From assembly GCF_900142875.1 (NCBI RefSeq), contig NZ_FRCK01000003.1, positions 186,001 to 250,000 on the forward strand: DNA of 64,000 bases, read 5' to 3'. Position 1 is the first letter of the stretch, and every line of letters starts with the position of its first letter. This document shows positions 29,149-38,502 of this stretch, one piece after another. Source of the DNA: Paracoccus solventivorans (lineage in GTDB: Bacteria; Pseudomonadota; Alphaproteobacteria; Rhodobacterales; Rhodobacteraceae). Both the position numbers and the translations under genes were made by a program. The notes below the pieces were generated by a model, which ran no database searches, had not been told where the DNA came from, and worked only from the letters and a program-made list of their open reading frames with translations.

Positions 29149-30597
29149 ATGGCATCGCGTCTGATCCAGGTCGATGATTTCGATCTCGTCATCTTCGGGG
29201 CGACCGGGGATCTTGCCCGCCGCAAGATCCTGCCCGCGCTGTTTCGCCGCCATGCCGCGGGGCAGTTCCCGCCGGAGGCGCGCATCATCGGCGCCGCCCG
29301 CACCCGCATGGACGACGCCGCCTTTCGCGACGAGGTGGCCGCCGCGATTGCCGAGTTCGACCCGCCCCGCGCGCAATCGCCCGAGCTGCCGGGGTTTCTG
29401 GAGCGGCTGTCCTATCTGGCCATCGACGCCACCGGCGAGTCCGGCTGGCCGGAACTCGCGGCGCGGATGCGGCCGGGGGTGGTGCAGGCGTTCTACCTGT
29501 CGGTGGCGCCGTCGCTGTTTGGCGACATCGCGCGGCGGCTCTCGGACCATTCCATCGCCGGGCCGGACGCGCGGATCGTCGCCGAAAAGCCGTTCGGCCG
29601 CGATCTCGATACCGCGCGGGCGCTGAACCGCACGCTGGTGCGGCATTTTTCCGAGGCGCAGATCTACCGGATCGACCACTACCTGGGCAAGGAAACCGTC
29701 CAGAACCTGATGGCGGTGCGTTTTGCCAACATGCTGTTCGAGCCGCTGTGGAACGCGCTTTACATCGACCATGTGCAGATCACCGTGGCCGAGACCGTGG
29801 GCGTCGCCGGGCGCGGCGCCTATTACGACCACGCCGGCGCCATGCGCGACATGGTGCAGAACCACCTGATGCAGCTGGTCTGCCTGATCGCGATGGAGCC
29901 GCCGTATCACTTCGACCCCGACGCGGTGCGCGACGAAAAGCTCAAGGTGATCCGGGCGCTGGAACCGGTTGCGCCCGCCGACGTGGTGCGCGGGCAATAT
30001 GCGGCGGGGGCGGCGCCTTCCTATGCGCAGGACGTGGACAACCCCCACAGCCGTACCGAAAGCTTCGTCGCGCTGAAGCTGCGCATCGCCAACTGGCGCT
30101 GGCAGGGGGTGCCGTTCTACCTGCGCACCGGCAAGCGCCTGCGCGAGCGCAGCAGCGAAATCGCGGTGGTGTTCCGCGAGCCGCCGCACTCGATCTTTGA
30201 CGATTCGGCCGGGCACAAGGCCAACCAGCTGGTGATCCGCCTGCAGCCGAACGAGGGGATCAACCTCAAGGTGATGATCAAGGAGCCCGGCCCCGGCGGC
30301 ATGCGCCTGGTCGAGGTGCCGCTGGACATGAGCTTTGCCGAGGCGCTGGGCCCCGAGGGCGCCGACATGCCCGACGCCTATGAGCGGCTGATCACCGACG
30401 TGATCCGCGGCAACCAGACCCTGTTCATGCGCGGGGACGAGGTCGAGGCCGCCTGGGCCTGGATCGACCCGATCATCGCCGCCTGGGAAAACGGCACCGC
30501 CCGCCCCGAACCCTATCAGCCCGGCAGCAGCGGCCCGGACGAGGCGCTGGCGCTGATGCACCGCGACGGGCGCCGCTGGCGCGAGATCCGGGCATGA
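29149..30597 (+). CDS. zwf: Glucose-6-phosphate 1-dehydrogenase
   Basis: A 482-residue enzyme oxidising glucose 6-phosphate to 6-phosphogluconolactone with NAD(P), feeding the Entner-Doudoroff and pentose-phosphate routes. The nucleotide site is GATGDLA (17-23) and the active-site RIDHYLGKE is at 174-182 with the catalytic histidine. The ATG at 29149 gives the normal family length. It is first of zwf-pgl-pgi. The Entner-Doudoroff genes edd and eda are not in the window. Confidence 0.96.
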   Translation: MASRLIQVDDFDLVIFGATGDLARRKILPALFRRHAAGQFPPEARIIGAARTRMDDAAFRDEVAAAIAEFDPPRAQSPELPGFLERLSYLAIDATGESGWPELAARMRPGVVQAFYLSVAPSLFGDIARRLSDHSIAGPDARIVAEKPFGRDLDTARALNRTLVRHFSEAQIYRIDHYLGKETVQNLMAVRFANMLFEPLWNALYIDHVQITVAETVGVAGRGAYYDHAGAMRDMVQNHLMQLVCLIAMEPPYHFDPDAVRDEKLKVIRALEPVAPADVVRGQYAAGAAPSYAQDVDNPHSRTESFVALKLRIANWRWQGVPFYLRTGKRLRERSSEIAVVFREPPHSIFDDSAGHKANQLVIRLQPNEGINLKVMIKEPGPGGMRLVEVPLDMSFAEALGPEGADMPDAYERLITDVIRGNQTLFMRGDEVEAAWAWIDPIIAAWENGTARPEPYQPGSSGPDEALALMHRDGRRWREIRA

Positions 30598-30645
30598 GCC
30601 ACCACCACAACACGCAACAGAGATGCAGACTGGGGACATGAGACC

Positions 30646-31314
30646 ATGAAACTGACCGAGCATCCCGACCGCGAGGCGCTGACGCTGGCCGTGGCGCAGG
30701 ATATCGCCGAATCGCTGGGCATGGCGCTGAAGACCCGCGACCGGGCGGTGCTGTGCCTGCCCGGCGGCTCGACCCCGGTGCCGGTCTACAAGGCGCTGGC
30801 GGCGGCGCCGCTGGACTGGGCGCGGGTGGTGGTGCTGCCCGGCGACGAACGCTGGGTGGCGCCCGACCACAACCGCTCGAACGCGCGGCTGATCCGGCGC
30901 AACCTGATCGACGAGGGCGCGGCGGCAGAGCTGGTGCCGCTGTATACCGAGGGGCTGGACCCCGACGCGGGCGCCGCGGCGGCTGCGGCGCGCGTGGCGC
31001 CGCTGCTGCCGCTGTCGGTGCTGCTGCTGGGCATGGGCGAGGACATGCACACCGCCAGCCTGTTCCCCGGGGCCGAGGGGCTCGGTGCCGCGCTGGAGCC
31101 CTCGGCGCCGCCGGTGCTGGCGATCACCGCCCCGGCCGCGCCCGAGCCGCGGGTGACGCTGACCCTGCCGGCGCTGACCTCGGCCACCGATGCGCTGCTG
31201 ATGATCACCGGCCCGGAAAAGCGTGCGGCGCTGGAACGCGCCGCCTCGCTGCCGGTTGAAGAGGCGCCGATAAGGGCGTTTCTGAAGGGGCTGCGGGTCC
31301 ATTACGCCGAATAG
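30646..31314 (+). CDS. pgl: 6-phosphogluconolactonase
   Basis: A 222-residue lactonase (DevB type) hydrolysing 6-phosphogluconolactone. It has CLPGGSTPVPVY and VLPGDERWVAPDHNRSN, the sugar-phosphate isomerase-like motifs, and GMGEDMHTASLFPG holding the catalytic residues. It lies 48 bases after zwf and 37 before pgi, so the three act consecutively and share a transcript. Confidence 0.95.
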   Translation: MKLTEHPDREALTLAVAQDIAESLGMALKTRDRAVLCLPGGSTPVPVYKALAAAPLDWARVVVLPGDERWVAPDHNRSNARLIRRNLIDEGAAAELVPLYTEGLDPDAGAAAAAARVAPLLPLSVLLLGMGEDMHTASLFPGAEGLGAALEPSAPPVLAITAPAAPEPRVTLTLPALTSATDALLMITGPEKRAALERAASLPVEEAPIRAFLKGLRVHYAE

Positions 31315-31351
31315 GCCGTGGCTGCATCGGCCGGGTGACAGGTAACGAGTA

Positions 31352-32971
31352 GTGAAGATGACAGAGCTCTGGCAGCAGCTTGCCGCGCATCGGGCCGCGA
31401 CCGCGGCCCGCCCGATCACCGCCCTGTTCGACGCCGACCCCCAGCGGGCGCGGCGTTGTGCGGTGGCGGCGGACGGGCTGTGGCTCGACTGGTCCAAGAC
31501 CGCCATCGACGCGCGGGCGCTCGGGCTGCTGCTGGCGCTGGCCGCGGGCGTGTCTGCGCGGCGCGAGGCGATGTTTTCCGGCGAAAGGATCAACGAGACC
31601 GAGGGCCGCGCCGCGCTGCATGTGGCCCTGCGCGCGCTGGACGGGCCGATCGAGGTCGACGGAAGCGACGTGCTGCCGGGCGTGCACGCCACACTGGACC
31701 GGATGCGGGACTTTGCAAGGGCGGTGCGCGCGGGGCGGATCGCGGGGCAGGGCGGGCGCTATACCGATGTGGTCAACATCGGTATTGGGGGTTCGGACCT
31801 CGGGCCCGCCATGGCCTCGCTGGCGCTGGCGCCGTGGGCTGACGGGCCGCGGCTGCATTTCCTGTCCAACGTCGACGGCGCCGATGCCACCGACACGCTG
31901 CGCGGGCTGGACCCGGAAACCACGCTGGTGATCGTTGCCTCCAAGACCTTCACCACCGTCGAGACGATGACCAACGCCGACACCGTGCGCCGCTGGATGG
32001 CGGCAAGCGTCGCCCGGCCCGAGCTTCAGTTCGCCGCCGTCTCGACCGCGCTGGCGCGCACCGCCGATTTCGGCATCGACCGCCGGGCGGTGTTCGGCTT
32101 CGAGGACTGGGTGGGGGGGCGGTTTTCCGTCTGGGGCCCGGTCGGGCTGTCGCTGATGCTGGGGATCGGCCCGGATCGCTTCGACGAGTTCCTGGCCGGC
32201 GGCCGCGCCATGGACGCGCATTTCCGCGCCGCGCCGCTGGCGGAAAACCTGGCCGTGATGCTGGCGCTGGTCGGGATCTGGCACCACCAGATCTGCGGCT
32301 ATCCGACCCGCGCGGTGCTGCCCTATGCGCAGCGCCTGCGCCGCCTGCCGGCCTATCTGCAACAGCTGGAGATGGAATCGAACGGCAAGGGCGTCACCAT
32401 GGACGGGCAGGCGCTGGCGCGGCCCTCGGGGCCCATCGTGTGGGGAGAGCCGGGGACCAACGGTCAGCACGCGTTCTTCCAACTGCTGCATCAGGGCAGC
32501 GCGGTGGTGCCCTGCGAATTCATCGTGGCCGCGCGGGGCGAGGAACCCGGATTGGACCATCACCAGCGGCTGCTGATCGCCAATTGCCTGGCGCAATCCG
32601 GTGCGCTGCTGCGCGGGCGCAGCATGGAAGAGGCGCGCGAGATCGTCGCCGCCATGGGGCTGACCGGCCCCGAGGCCGAATGTCAGGCCGCGCATCGGGT
32701 GTTCCCCGGAAACCGCCCCTCGACCACGCTGCTGATCCCGGCGCTGACCCCCTATACGCTGGGACAGCTGGTGGCGCTGTATGAGCACCGGGTGTTTGTC
32801 GAGGGTGCGATCCTGGGCATCAACAGCTTCGACCAATGGGGGGTCGAGCTGGGCAAGGAGCTGGCGGGCGAGGTGCTGCCGCTGCTCGAGGGCGGCGAGG
32901 GCGGCGGGCAGGATGGCTCGACCCGGGCGCTGGTGGCCGAATTGCGGCGGATGCGGGGCGAGGGGGCCTAG
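31352..32971 (+). CDS. pgi: Glucose-6-phosphate isomerase
   Basis: A 539-residue phosphoglucose isomerase interconverting glucose 6-phosphate and fructose 6-phosphate. Signatures include NIGIGGSDLGP, SKTFTTVET and the catalytic-Lys region QWGVELGKEL. The start is uncertain: GTG at 31352 (KM follow) or ATG at 31358; neither has a strong ribosome site. It ends the zwf-pgl-pgi operon and is followed by hairpins of the dispersed family. Confidence 0.95.
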   Translation: MKMTELWQQLAAHRAATAARPITALFDADPQRARRCAVAADGLWLDWSKTAIDARALGLLLALAAGVSARREAMFSGERINETEGRAALHVALRALDGPIEVDGSDVLPGVHATLDRMRDFARAVRAGRIAGQGGRYTDVVNIGIGGSDLGPAMASLALAPWADGPRLHFLSNVDGADATDTLRGLDPETTLVIVASKTFTTVETMTNADTVRRWMAASVARPELQFAAVSTALARTADFGIDRRAVFGFEDWVGGRFSVWGPVGLSLMLGIGPDRFDEFLAGGRAMDAHFRAAPLAENLAVMLALVGIWHHQICGYPTRAVLPYAQRLRRLPAYLQQLEMESNGKGVTMDGQALARPSGPIVWGEPGTNGQHAFFQLLHQGSAVVPCEFIVAARGEEPGLDHHQRLLIANCLAQSGALLRGRSMEEAREIVAAMGLTGPEAECQAAHRVFPGNRPSTTLLIPALTPYTLGQLVALYEHRVFVEGAILGINSFDQWGVELGKELAGEVLPLLEGGEGGGQDGSTRALVAELRRMRGEGA

Positions 32972-32973
32972 CA

Positions 32974-33035
32974 GGGGGCTTTGCCCCCGCCGGTCTGCGA
33001 CCGGCTCCCCCAGGATATTTGGATGATGAAGAAGC
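32974..33035 (+). terminator. pgi 3' double hairpin with GGATATTTG-family motif
   Basis: GGGGGC-TTT-GCCCCC (32974-32988) starts three bases after the pgi stop and abuts a second perfect stem GCCGGTC-TGC-GACCGGC (32989-33005). CCCCCAGGATATTTGGATGA follows at 33007-33026, the shared family motif. The hydrolase gene converges from the other side. Confidence 0.7.
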
Positions 33036-33039
33036 AGCT

Positions 33040-34026
33040 TCAGGCGGCGAAAAGCTGTTCAACGGCGGCGAGGAATTGCGGGGCGGAGTGGTCGAACATC
33101 AGCTCGTGCCGCGCCCCGGGCAGCTCTGACAGCCGGGCTTGTGGCCAGCTGGCCGCGCGGCGGCGGATCGCGGCTGGCGACACCACCGCCTCGGCGCCCC
33201 CGACCCCGATCAGCGCAGGGATTTCAGGCGAAGGCATTGCGGCGAGGCGTGCCATTTCCCGGCGCGCGGCGGCGATCCAGCCATAGGTGGCGCCGCCCAG
33301 AGTAAGCTCGGGCCAGCTGCCGGCCTGCGCCACCAGCCGCGCCCATTGCCGCGCATCCGAGGTCAGCGCATTGCCCCGGAACCTCGCGTCCAGCAGATAG
33401 GTGCCGCCGCCGCCCGTGCCCACCGCGGCGCGGCCGGTCCGGTGCAGCAGCCGCGCGCCCGAGGTCAGCGCGCTGATCACGCCCCCCGGCACCAGCGGGT
33501 GGTGCAGCCCCCACATCGGGGCCGAGAACGCCGCCCGCGCCACCGGCAGCCCGTCCAGCAGCGCCGCCAGCCCGATGCAGCCGCCCATGGAATGCGCCAG
33601 CAGATGCCACGGCCGCGGCAGCGCCAGCGATTCGGCGGCGCTGACCACGGCGGCCGCATCGGCGCGGTAATCGGCGAAATCGCCGATATGGCCCGGGCGC
33701 GGGTCGGCCAGCAGCCGGTCCGACAGCCCCTGTCCGCGCCAGTCCGGCGCGATCACCGCCAGCCCCTGCGCCGCCAGCCATGCGGCGATGGGGCTGTATT
33801 TTTCCAGATATTCGGTGCGGCCCTGGAACAGCAGCACCGTGCCCCGCGCCGTCCCCGCCGGCTGCCACAGCCCCAGCCGCAGCCGCAGCCCGTCGCTGGT
33901 GGTGACCCAGAACGCCTGCCCGCCGCTGTCGGGTTCATCCGGCAGGCGGTGCAGCGGCGCGGCCGGGAACCGCCGCAGGCAGGCGGCGGTCCCCGGCATG
34001 ATCGGTGCGGCGCGTCCGGGCGCCAT
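33040..34026 (-). CDS. Alpha/beta hydrolase, lysophospholipase/monoacylglycerol lipase-like
   Basis: A 328-residue serine hydrolase of the Hydrolase_4 (PldB/monoglyceride lipase) group. The nucleophile elbow is AHSMGG, an oxyanion-region LLFQGRTEYLEKY precedes it, and the closing PGARHELMFD supplies the histidine. Start may be ATG 34026 or the in-frame ATG 33999. Three bases separate it from the SCP2-protein gene upstream, suggesting a lipid-handling pair. The true substrate is unknown. Confidence 0.8.
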   Translation of the reverse strand: MAPGRAAPIMPGTAACLRRFPAAPLHRLPDEPDSGGQAFWVTTSDGLRLRLGLWQPAGTARGTVLLFQGRTEYLEKYSPIAAWLAAQGLAVIAPDWRGQGLSDRLLADPRPGHIGDFADYRADAAAVVSAAESLALPRPWHLLAHSMGGCIGLAALLDGLPVARAAFSAPMWGLHHPLVPGGVISALTSGARLLHRTGRAAVGTGGGGTYLLDARFRGNALTSDARQWARLVAQAGSWPELTLGGATYGWIAAARREMARLAAMPSPEIPALIGVGGAEAVVSPAAIRRRAASWPQARLSELPGARHELMFDHSAPQFLAAVEQLFAA

Positions 34027-34029
34027 GGC

Positions 34030-34314
34030 TCAGGACAGCGCCGAGCCCAGCTTCATCGCCGTTGGCAGCGAGCCGTCAATCTTCAGCTTGCCGGTCATAT
34101 AGGCCATGGTCGGATTGGTCTCGCCGTTCAGCAGCCCCTCGAAGGTGTCGCGGCTGGCGGTCAGCGTCACCTCGGCCTCGTCGTCGCCGGCGCGCACGCC
34201 GTTCTCGTCGATCATGATCGCGCCGACACCGTCGATCACGAACTTGGCGGTGCCGTCGAACGAGGAAATCCGCGCGGCCAGTGCCTTGATGGCGCCTTCG
34301 ATCACTGAACTCAT
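34030..34314 (-). CDS. SCP2 sterol-binding domain protein
   Basis: A 94-residue single SCP2-type domain, a small hydrophobic-ligand carrier fold. Recognisable features are the acidic core GDDEAEVTLTASRDTF and PTMAYMTGKLKIDGS, where the KLKIxG motif is characteristic. Bacterial ligands are generally acyl chains or lipids, not sterols. It is the first gene of a two-gene unit with the hydrolase. It is divergent from the TPR gene. Confidence 0.85.
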   Translation of the reverse strand: MSSVIEGAIKALAARISSFDGTAKFVIDGVGAIMIDENGVRAGDDEAEVTLTASRDTFEGLLNGETNPTMAYMTGKLKIDGSLPTAMKLGSALS

Positions 34315-34368
34315 CTGTCCCTGTCTCCCATGCTGGCGCCGCGGCGCTCGAGTGTCTACATCGACCTT

Positions 34369-34950
34369 ATGCGCGCGCCCAAGCCCCAGTTCCACCCTGT
34401 CGCCACGGCATTTGCCGCGGCCCTGCTGTCGGCGGCGCTGGCCGCCGCGCCGCTGGCGGCCCAGAGCCCGGCGGAACCCCCCGACGACATGGAGGCGCTG
34501 TTCAGCGAACTGGCCGCCGATGGCGAGGGCTGGATGCGGGCGCAATCGGATATCGAGCGGGCCTGGTCGCGGTCCGGCTCGGCCGCGCTGGACCTGCTGC
34601 TGATGCGCGGCGAATCGGCGCTGGATGCGGGGGACACCGCGGCTGCCATCGGGCATCTGACCGCGCTGACCGACCACGCGCCGGATTTCGCCGCCGGCTG
34701 GGCAGCGCGGGCGGCGGCGTTCCAGATGGCCGGGCAGACCGGCCCCGCCATGGCCGACCTGGCCCGCGCCCTGCAGCTTGAACCGCGGCACTGGCCCTCG
34801 ATCACGCTGCTGGCGGCGATCCTCGAGGACAGCGGCGATACGGCGCGGGCGCTGGCCGCCTATCGCGAAAGCCTGGGCGTCAATCCGCATCAGCCCGACG
34901 CGCAGGATGGCGCCGCGCGGCTGTCGGTGACGCCGGGGCAGGGCGTCTGA
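34369..34950 (+). CDS. Exported TPR-repeat protein
   Basis: A 193-residue protein starting MRAPKPQFHPVATAFAAALL, a probable signal peptide cleaving after PLAAQ. Two to three tetratricopeptide-like helices follow, for example DTAAAIGHLTALTDHAPDFA and ARALAAYRESLGVNPHQPDA. TPR proteins mediate protein contacts; the partner is unknown. ATG 34330, 39 bases earlier in frame, is an alternative start. The helicase GTG lies one base past its stop. Confidence 0.72.
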   Translation: MRAPKPQFHPVATAFAAALLSAALAAAPLAAQSPAEPPDDMEALFSELAADGEGWMRAQSDIERAWSRSGSAALDLLLMRGESALDAGDTAAAIGHLTALTDHAPDFAAGWAARAAAFQMAGQTGPAMADLARALQLEPRHWPSITLLAAILEDSGDTARALAAYRESLGVNPHQPDAQDGAARLSVTPGQGV

Positions 34951-34951
34951 G

Positions 34952-37900
34952 GTGGCGGGGCGCGTCACGGCCGTGCTGGGGCCGACCAACACCGGCAAGA
35001 CCCATTACGCGATCGAGCGGATGCTGGCCCATCGCACTGGCGTCATCGGCCTGCCGCTGCGGCTGTTGGCGCGCGAGGTCTACGACCGCATCGTCAAGGC
35101 GCGCGGCCCCTCGGTGGTGGCGCTGATTACCGGTGAGGAACGCATCGTCCCCGAGCGCGCCGCCTATTGGGTCGCCACCACCGAGGCCATGCCCGAGGTG
35201 CTGGCCGATTTCGTCGCCATCGACGAGATCCAGCTATGCGCCGACCCGGAACGCGGCCATGTCTTCACCGACCGGCTGCTGCACATGCGCGGGCTGCACG
35301 AGACCCTGTTCCTCGGGTCCGACACCATGCGCCCGGCCATTGCCGCGCTGGTCCCCGAGGCGCATTTCATCCGGCGCGAGCGGTTTTCCACGCTCAGCTG
35401 GGCGGGGTCGAAGAAACTGTCGCGGATGCCCGCGCGCTCGGCCATCGTCGGGTTCTCGGTCGATGACGTCTATGCGACGGCGGAGCTTCTGCGCCGGCTC
35501 AAGGGCGGCTGCGCAGTGGTGATGGGGGCGCTGTCGCCCCGCACCCGCAACGCGCAGGTGGCGATGTATCAGGCAGGCGAGGTCGATTACCTGGTCGCCA
35601 CCGACGCCATCGGCATGGGGCTGAACCTCGACATCCGCCACGTTGCCTTTGAATCCACCCACAAGTTCGACGGCCGCCGGATGCGGCCGCTGTTCCCGCA
35701 CGAGCTGGGCCAGATCGCCGGCCGTGCCGGCCGCCATACCGAGCCCGGCACCTTCGGCGTCACCGGCGAGGCGCGCGAGCTGGACGAGGGGCTGATCGAC
35801 GCCATCGAGAACCACCGTTTCCAGCCGATCTCGCGCCTGGTGTGGCGCAACTCGGCGCTGGAGTTCGGCACCGTGGACCGGCTGATCCAGTCGCTGGAAC
35901 GCCCCTCGGGCAGCGAATGGCTGGGCCGCGGGCGCGAGGCCGACGATCTTGCCGCGCTCAAGGTGCTGTCGGGGCTGCCCGAGATCCGCGACCGCGTGAC
36001 CCACCCCAAGGATGTGCGGCTGCTGTGGGACGTCTGCCGGATCCCGGATTTCCGCGGCATTTCGCCCGCCGAACACACCACGCTGCTGACCAGGATCTAC
36101 GGTTTCCTGCAGGACGGCGGCATTCCCGGCGACTGGCTGGCCCGCGCCGTCGCCCGCATCGACCGCACCGGCGGCGACATCGACGCGATCAGCAAGCGGC
36201 TGGCCTATATCCGCACCTGGACCTATGTGGCGCAGCGCAGCGGCTGGGTGCGCGACGAAGCCCATTGGCGCGGCGAGACGCGGGCTGTAGAAGACCGTCT
36301 GTCTGATGCGCTGCACGCCGCGCTGACGCAGCGATTCGTGGACCGGCGCACATCCGTGCTGCTGCGCCGGCTCAAACAGAAGGAGAGCCTGGTGGCCGAG
36401 GTGAACGACAAGGGCGAAGTGACGGTCGAGGGCGAGTTCGCCGGCCGGCTGGACGGGTTCCGCTTTCGGACCGATCCCGCCGCCCAGGGCGACGAGGCAA
36501 GGATGCTGACCCGCGCCGCATACGAGGCGCTGCGCCCCGAGTTCCATCTGCGCGCCGACCGCTTCTACAACGCCCCCGATACCGAGCTCGACTTTACCGA
36601 GCAGGGCGGGCTGATGTGGGGCGCCTCGGCGGTGGGCAAGCTGGTCAAGGGCTCCGAGCCGCTGAAGCCCGCGATCGAGGTCTTCGTGGACGAGGATGCG
36701 GGCGAAGAGGTGGCCGAAAAGGTCCGCCGCCGGCTGCAGCATTTCATCGACCGCAAGATCGCCGCCGGGTTCGAGCCGCTGCTGGCGATGCAGGCCGACG
36801 AGACGCTGGCCGGGCTGGCGCGCGGCGTGGCGTTCCGGCTGGTCGAGGCGCTGGGGGTGCTGCCGCGCGACGCGGTGGCTGCCGACATCAAGGCGCTGGA
36901 CCAGGACGCGCGGGGCAGCCTGCGCAAGCACGGGGTGCGCTTCGGCCAGTACACCGTCTTCCAGCCGGCGCTGCTGAAGCCGGCGCCGACCCGGCTGCGG
37001 CTGCTGCTGTCGGCGCTGTGGGCGGGCGCGGACGAGTTCCCCGAATCGCCGCCGCCCGGGCTGGTGACCATCCCGAACCTGCCCGAGGTGCCGCGCGACT
37101 ATTACACGCTGTCGGGCTATCACCCGGCCGGCGAGCGCGCGATCCGCATCGACATGCTGGAACGGCTGGCCGACATGCTGCGCGGCCAGGACAGCCGCGG
37201 CGGGTTCGAGGCTACCGCCGACATGCTGTCGATCACCGGCATGACGCTGGAGCAATTCGCCGATCTGATGGGCGGGCTGGGCTATCGCGCCGAACGCGGC
37301 GAACGGGTCAAGACCCGCGCCGTTCCGCCCCCGGCCGAGGCTGACGCCACGCCGGAAATGGGCGAGGAGGGCGGCGATGCGCCGGTATCGGACGCGCCGC
37401 TGACCGAAGAGGAAAGCGTGCTCGCCGCCGAGACCCGCGCCCGCTGGGAAGCCGAGCAGGCCGAGAAACGCGCCGCCGAGGCTGCCGCTGCGGCCGAGGC
37501 CGAGGCTGCCGCTGCCGCGGAAGCAGGCGAGGGGGCCGAGGCCGAGGATACCGGCGCCGATGGCACCGGGGCCGAGGCTGCCGAGGCCGGGGGCGCCCCG
37601 GCCGACGGGGATGCTGCCGAGACGCCCGCCCCCGAAATGGAGGTCTTCTACAGCTTCACCTGGGCCCCGCGCCCCCGCGGCCCGCGTCGCGGCGCCGAAG
37701 CCGAGGGGCGCTTCCAGCGCCGCCCGCGCCGCGATGGCGCCGCCCCCGGCCAGCCCGAGGGTGCCCGCGCCGACCGGCCGCAATCGGATCGCCCCCAATC
37801 CGACCGCTCCGACCGCCCCCGCGGCGAGCGGCGGCGCGAAGGCGAGGACGGGCAGCGCCCGCAGCGGCAGGGGAAACCCGGCGGCAAGCCGAGCGGAAAG

Positions 37901-38065
37901 CCCCGGGGCGAGGGACGCGGTGAGGGGCGGGGCGAGCGCAACGAGAACCGCGGCAAGGGCGGCAAGCCCGAGCGCAGCTTCGAGGCCCGGCCGCCCCGCC
38001 ACGACAAGCCGGTGGACCCCGACAGCCCCTTTGCCGTGCTCGCCGCGTTGAAGAACAAGACGTGA
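34952..38065 (+). CDS. Suv3-like superfamily 2 RNA helicase with disordered C-terminal tail
   Basis: A 1037-residue DExH-type helicase of the Suv3/MgpS kind found in alphaproteobacteria and mitochondria. Walker A is GPTNTGKT (10-17), the Walker B box is DEIQ (91-94) and motif VI is QIAGRAGR (254-261). Suv3-specific regions extend to about residue 785. The last 250 residues are Ala/Glu-rich, then Arg/Gly/Lys-rich (for example GEGRGEGRGERNENRGKGG), likely disordered RNA-binding. Mitochondrial Suv3 acts with an exonuclease; a role in RNA turnover is inferred. The GTG start is one base after the TPR gene. Confidence 0.85.
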   Translation: MAGRVTAVLGPTNTGKTHYAIERMLAHRTGVIGLPLRLLAREVYDRIVKARGPSVVALITGEERIVPERAAYWVATTEAMPEVLADFVAIDEIQLCADPERGHVFTDRLLHMRGLHETLFLGSDTMRPAIAALVPEAHFIRRERFSTLSWAGSKKLSRMPARSAIVGFSVDDVYATAELLRRLKGGCAVVMGALSPRTRNAQVAMYQAGEVDYLVATDAIGMGLNLDIRHVAFESTHKFDGRRMRPLFPHELGQIAGRAGRHTEPGTFGVTGEARELDEGLIDAIENHRFQPISRLVWRNSALEFGTVDRLIQSLERPSGSEWLGRGREADDLAALKVLSGLPEIRDRVTHPKDVRLLWDVCRIPDFRGISPAEHTTLLTRIYGFLQDGGIPGDWLARAVARIDRTGGDIDAISKRLAYIRTWTYVAQRSGWVRDEAHWRGETRAVEDRLSDALHAALTQRFVDRRTSVLLRRLKQKESLVAEVNDKGEVTVEGEFAGRLDGFRFRTDPAAQGDEARMLTRAAYEALRPEFHLRADRFYNAPDTELDFTEQGGLMWGASAVGKLVKGSEPLKPAIEVFVDEDAGEEVAEKVRRRLQHFIDRKIAAGFEPLLAMQADETLAGLARGVAFRLVEALGVLPRDAVAADIKALDQDARGSLRKHGVRFGQYTVFQPALLKPAPTRLRLLLSALWAGADEFPESPPPGLVTIPNLPEVPRDYYTLSGYHPAGERAIRIDMLERLADMLRGQDSRGGFEATADMLSITGMTLEQFADLMGGLGYRAERGERVKTRAVPPPAEADATPEMGEEGGDAPVSDAPLTEEESVLAAETRARWEAEQAEKRAAEAAAAAEAEAAAAAEAGEGAEAEDTGADGTGAEAAEAGGAPADGDAAETPAPEMEVFYSFTWAPRPRGPRRGAEAEGRFQRRPRRDGAAPGQPEGARADRPQSDRPQSDRSDRPRGERRREGEDGQRPQRQGKPGGKPSGKPRGEGRGEGRGERNENRGKGGKPERSFEARPPRHDKPVDPDSPFAVLAALKNKT

Positions 38066-38090
38066 GCGCCGCAGCCATGCAGGCGGGCTG

Positions 38091-38447
38091 ATGGCGCGCA
38101 GGGGCGGTCGCCCGGGCGGCGACGACCCGCCGCAGCCGTCAGAGGCGATCCGGCTGGACCGCTGGCTGTTCCACGCCCGCGCCTTCAAGTCGCGCACCCT
38201 GGCCGCCGACCGCATCGCGCAGGGCGGCGTGCGGGTGAATGGCGCCCCCTGCCGCAAGCCGGGCCACGAGGTCCGACCCGGCGATGTGGTGACCGTGGCG
38301 GCGCCCTCGGGCGTGCGCAGCCTGCGGGTGCTGGCCCCCGGCCTGCGCCGCGGTCCGGCGGCCGAGGCGCAGGCGCTGTTCCAGGATCTCGACCGCGACG
38401 ACACGGCGCAGGTGGGGGACGCCGGGGAACCGGGCAGCCCGGCTTGA
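38091..38447 (+). CDS. S4-domain RNA-binding protein (HslR-like)
   Basis: A 118-residue protein with a single S4 domain: RLDRWLFHARAFKSRTLA, then GGVRVNGAPCRKPGHEVRPG. The arrangement matches the HslR/Hsp15 group, which recycles stalled 50S subunits carrying peptidyl-tRNA in E. coli. It follows the helicase by 25 bases and may share its transcript, consistent with RNA-related work. The exact target is inference. Confidence 0.85.
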   Translation: MARRGGRPGGDDPPQPSEAIRLDRWLFHARAFKSRTLAADRIAQGGVRVNGAPCRKPGHEVRPGDVVTVAAPSGVRSLRVLAPGLRRGPAAEAQALFQDLDRDDTAQVGDAGEPGSPA

Positions 38448-38502
38448 ACCCCCCGCGCGAAAGGCATAGGTGAGCCTCGCAACTTCCCCCACGAGGCTGA
38501 CC

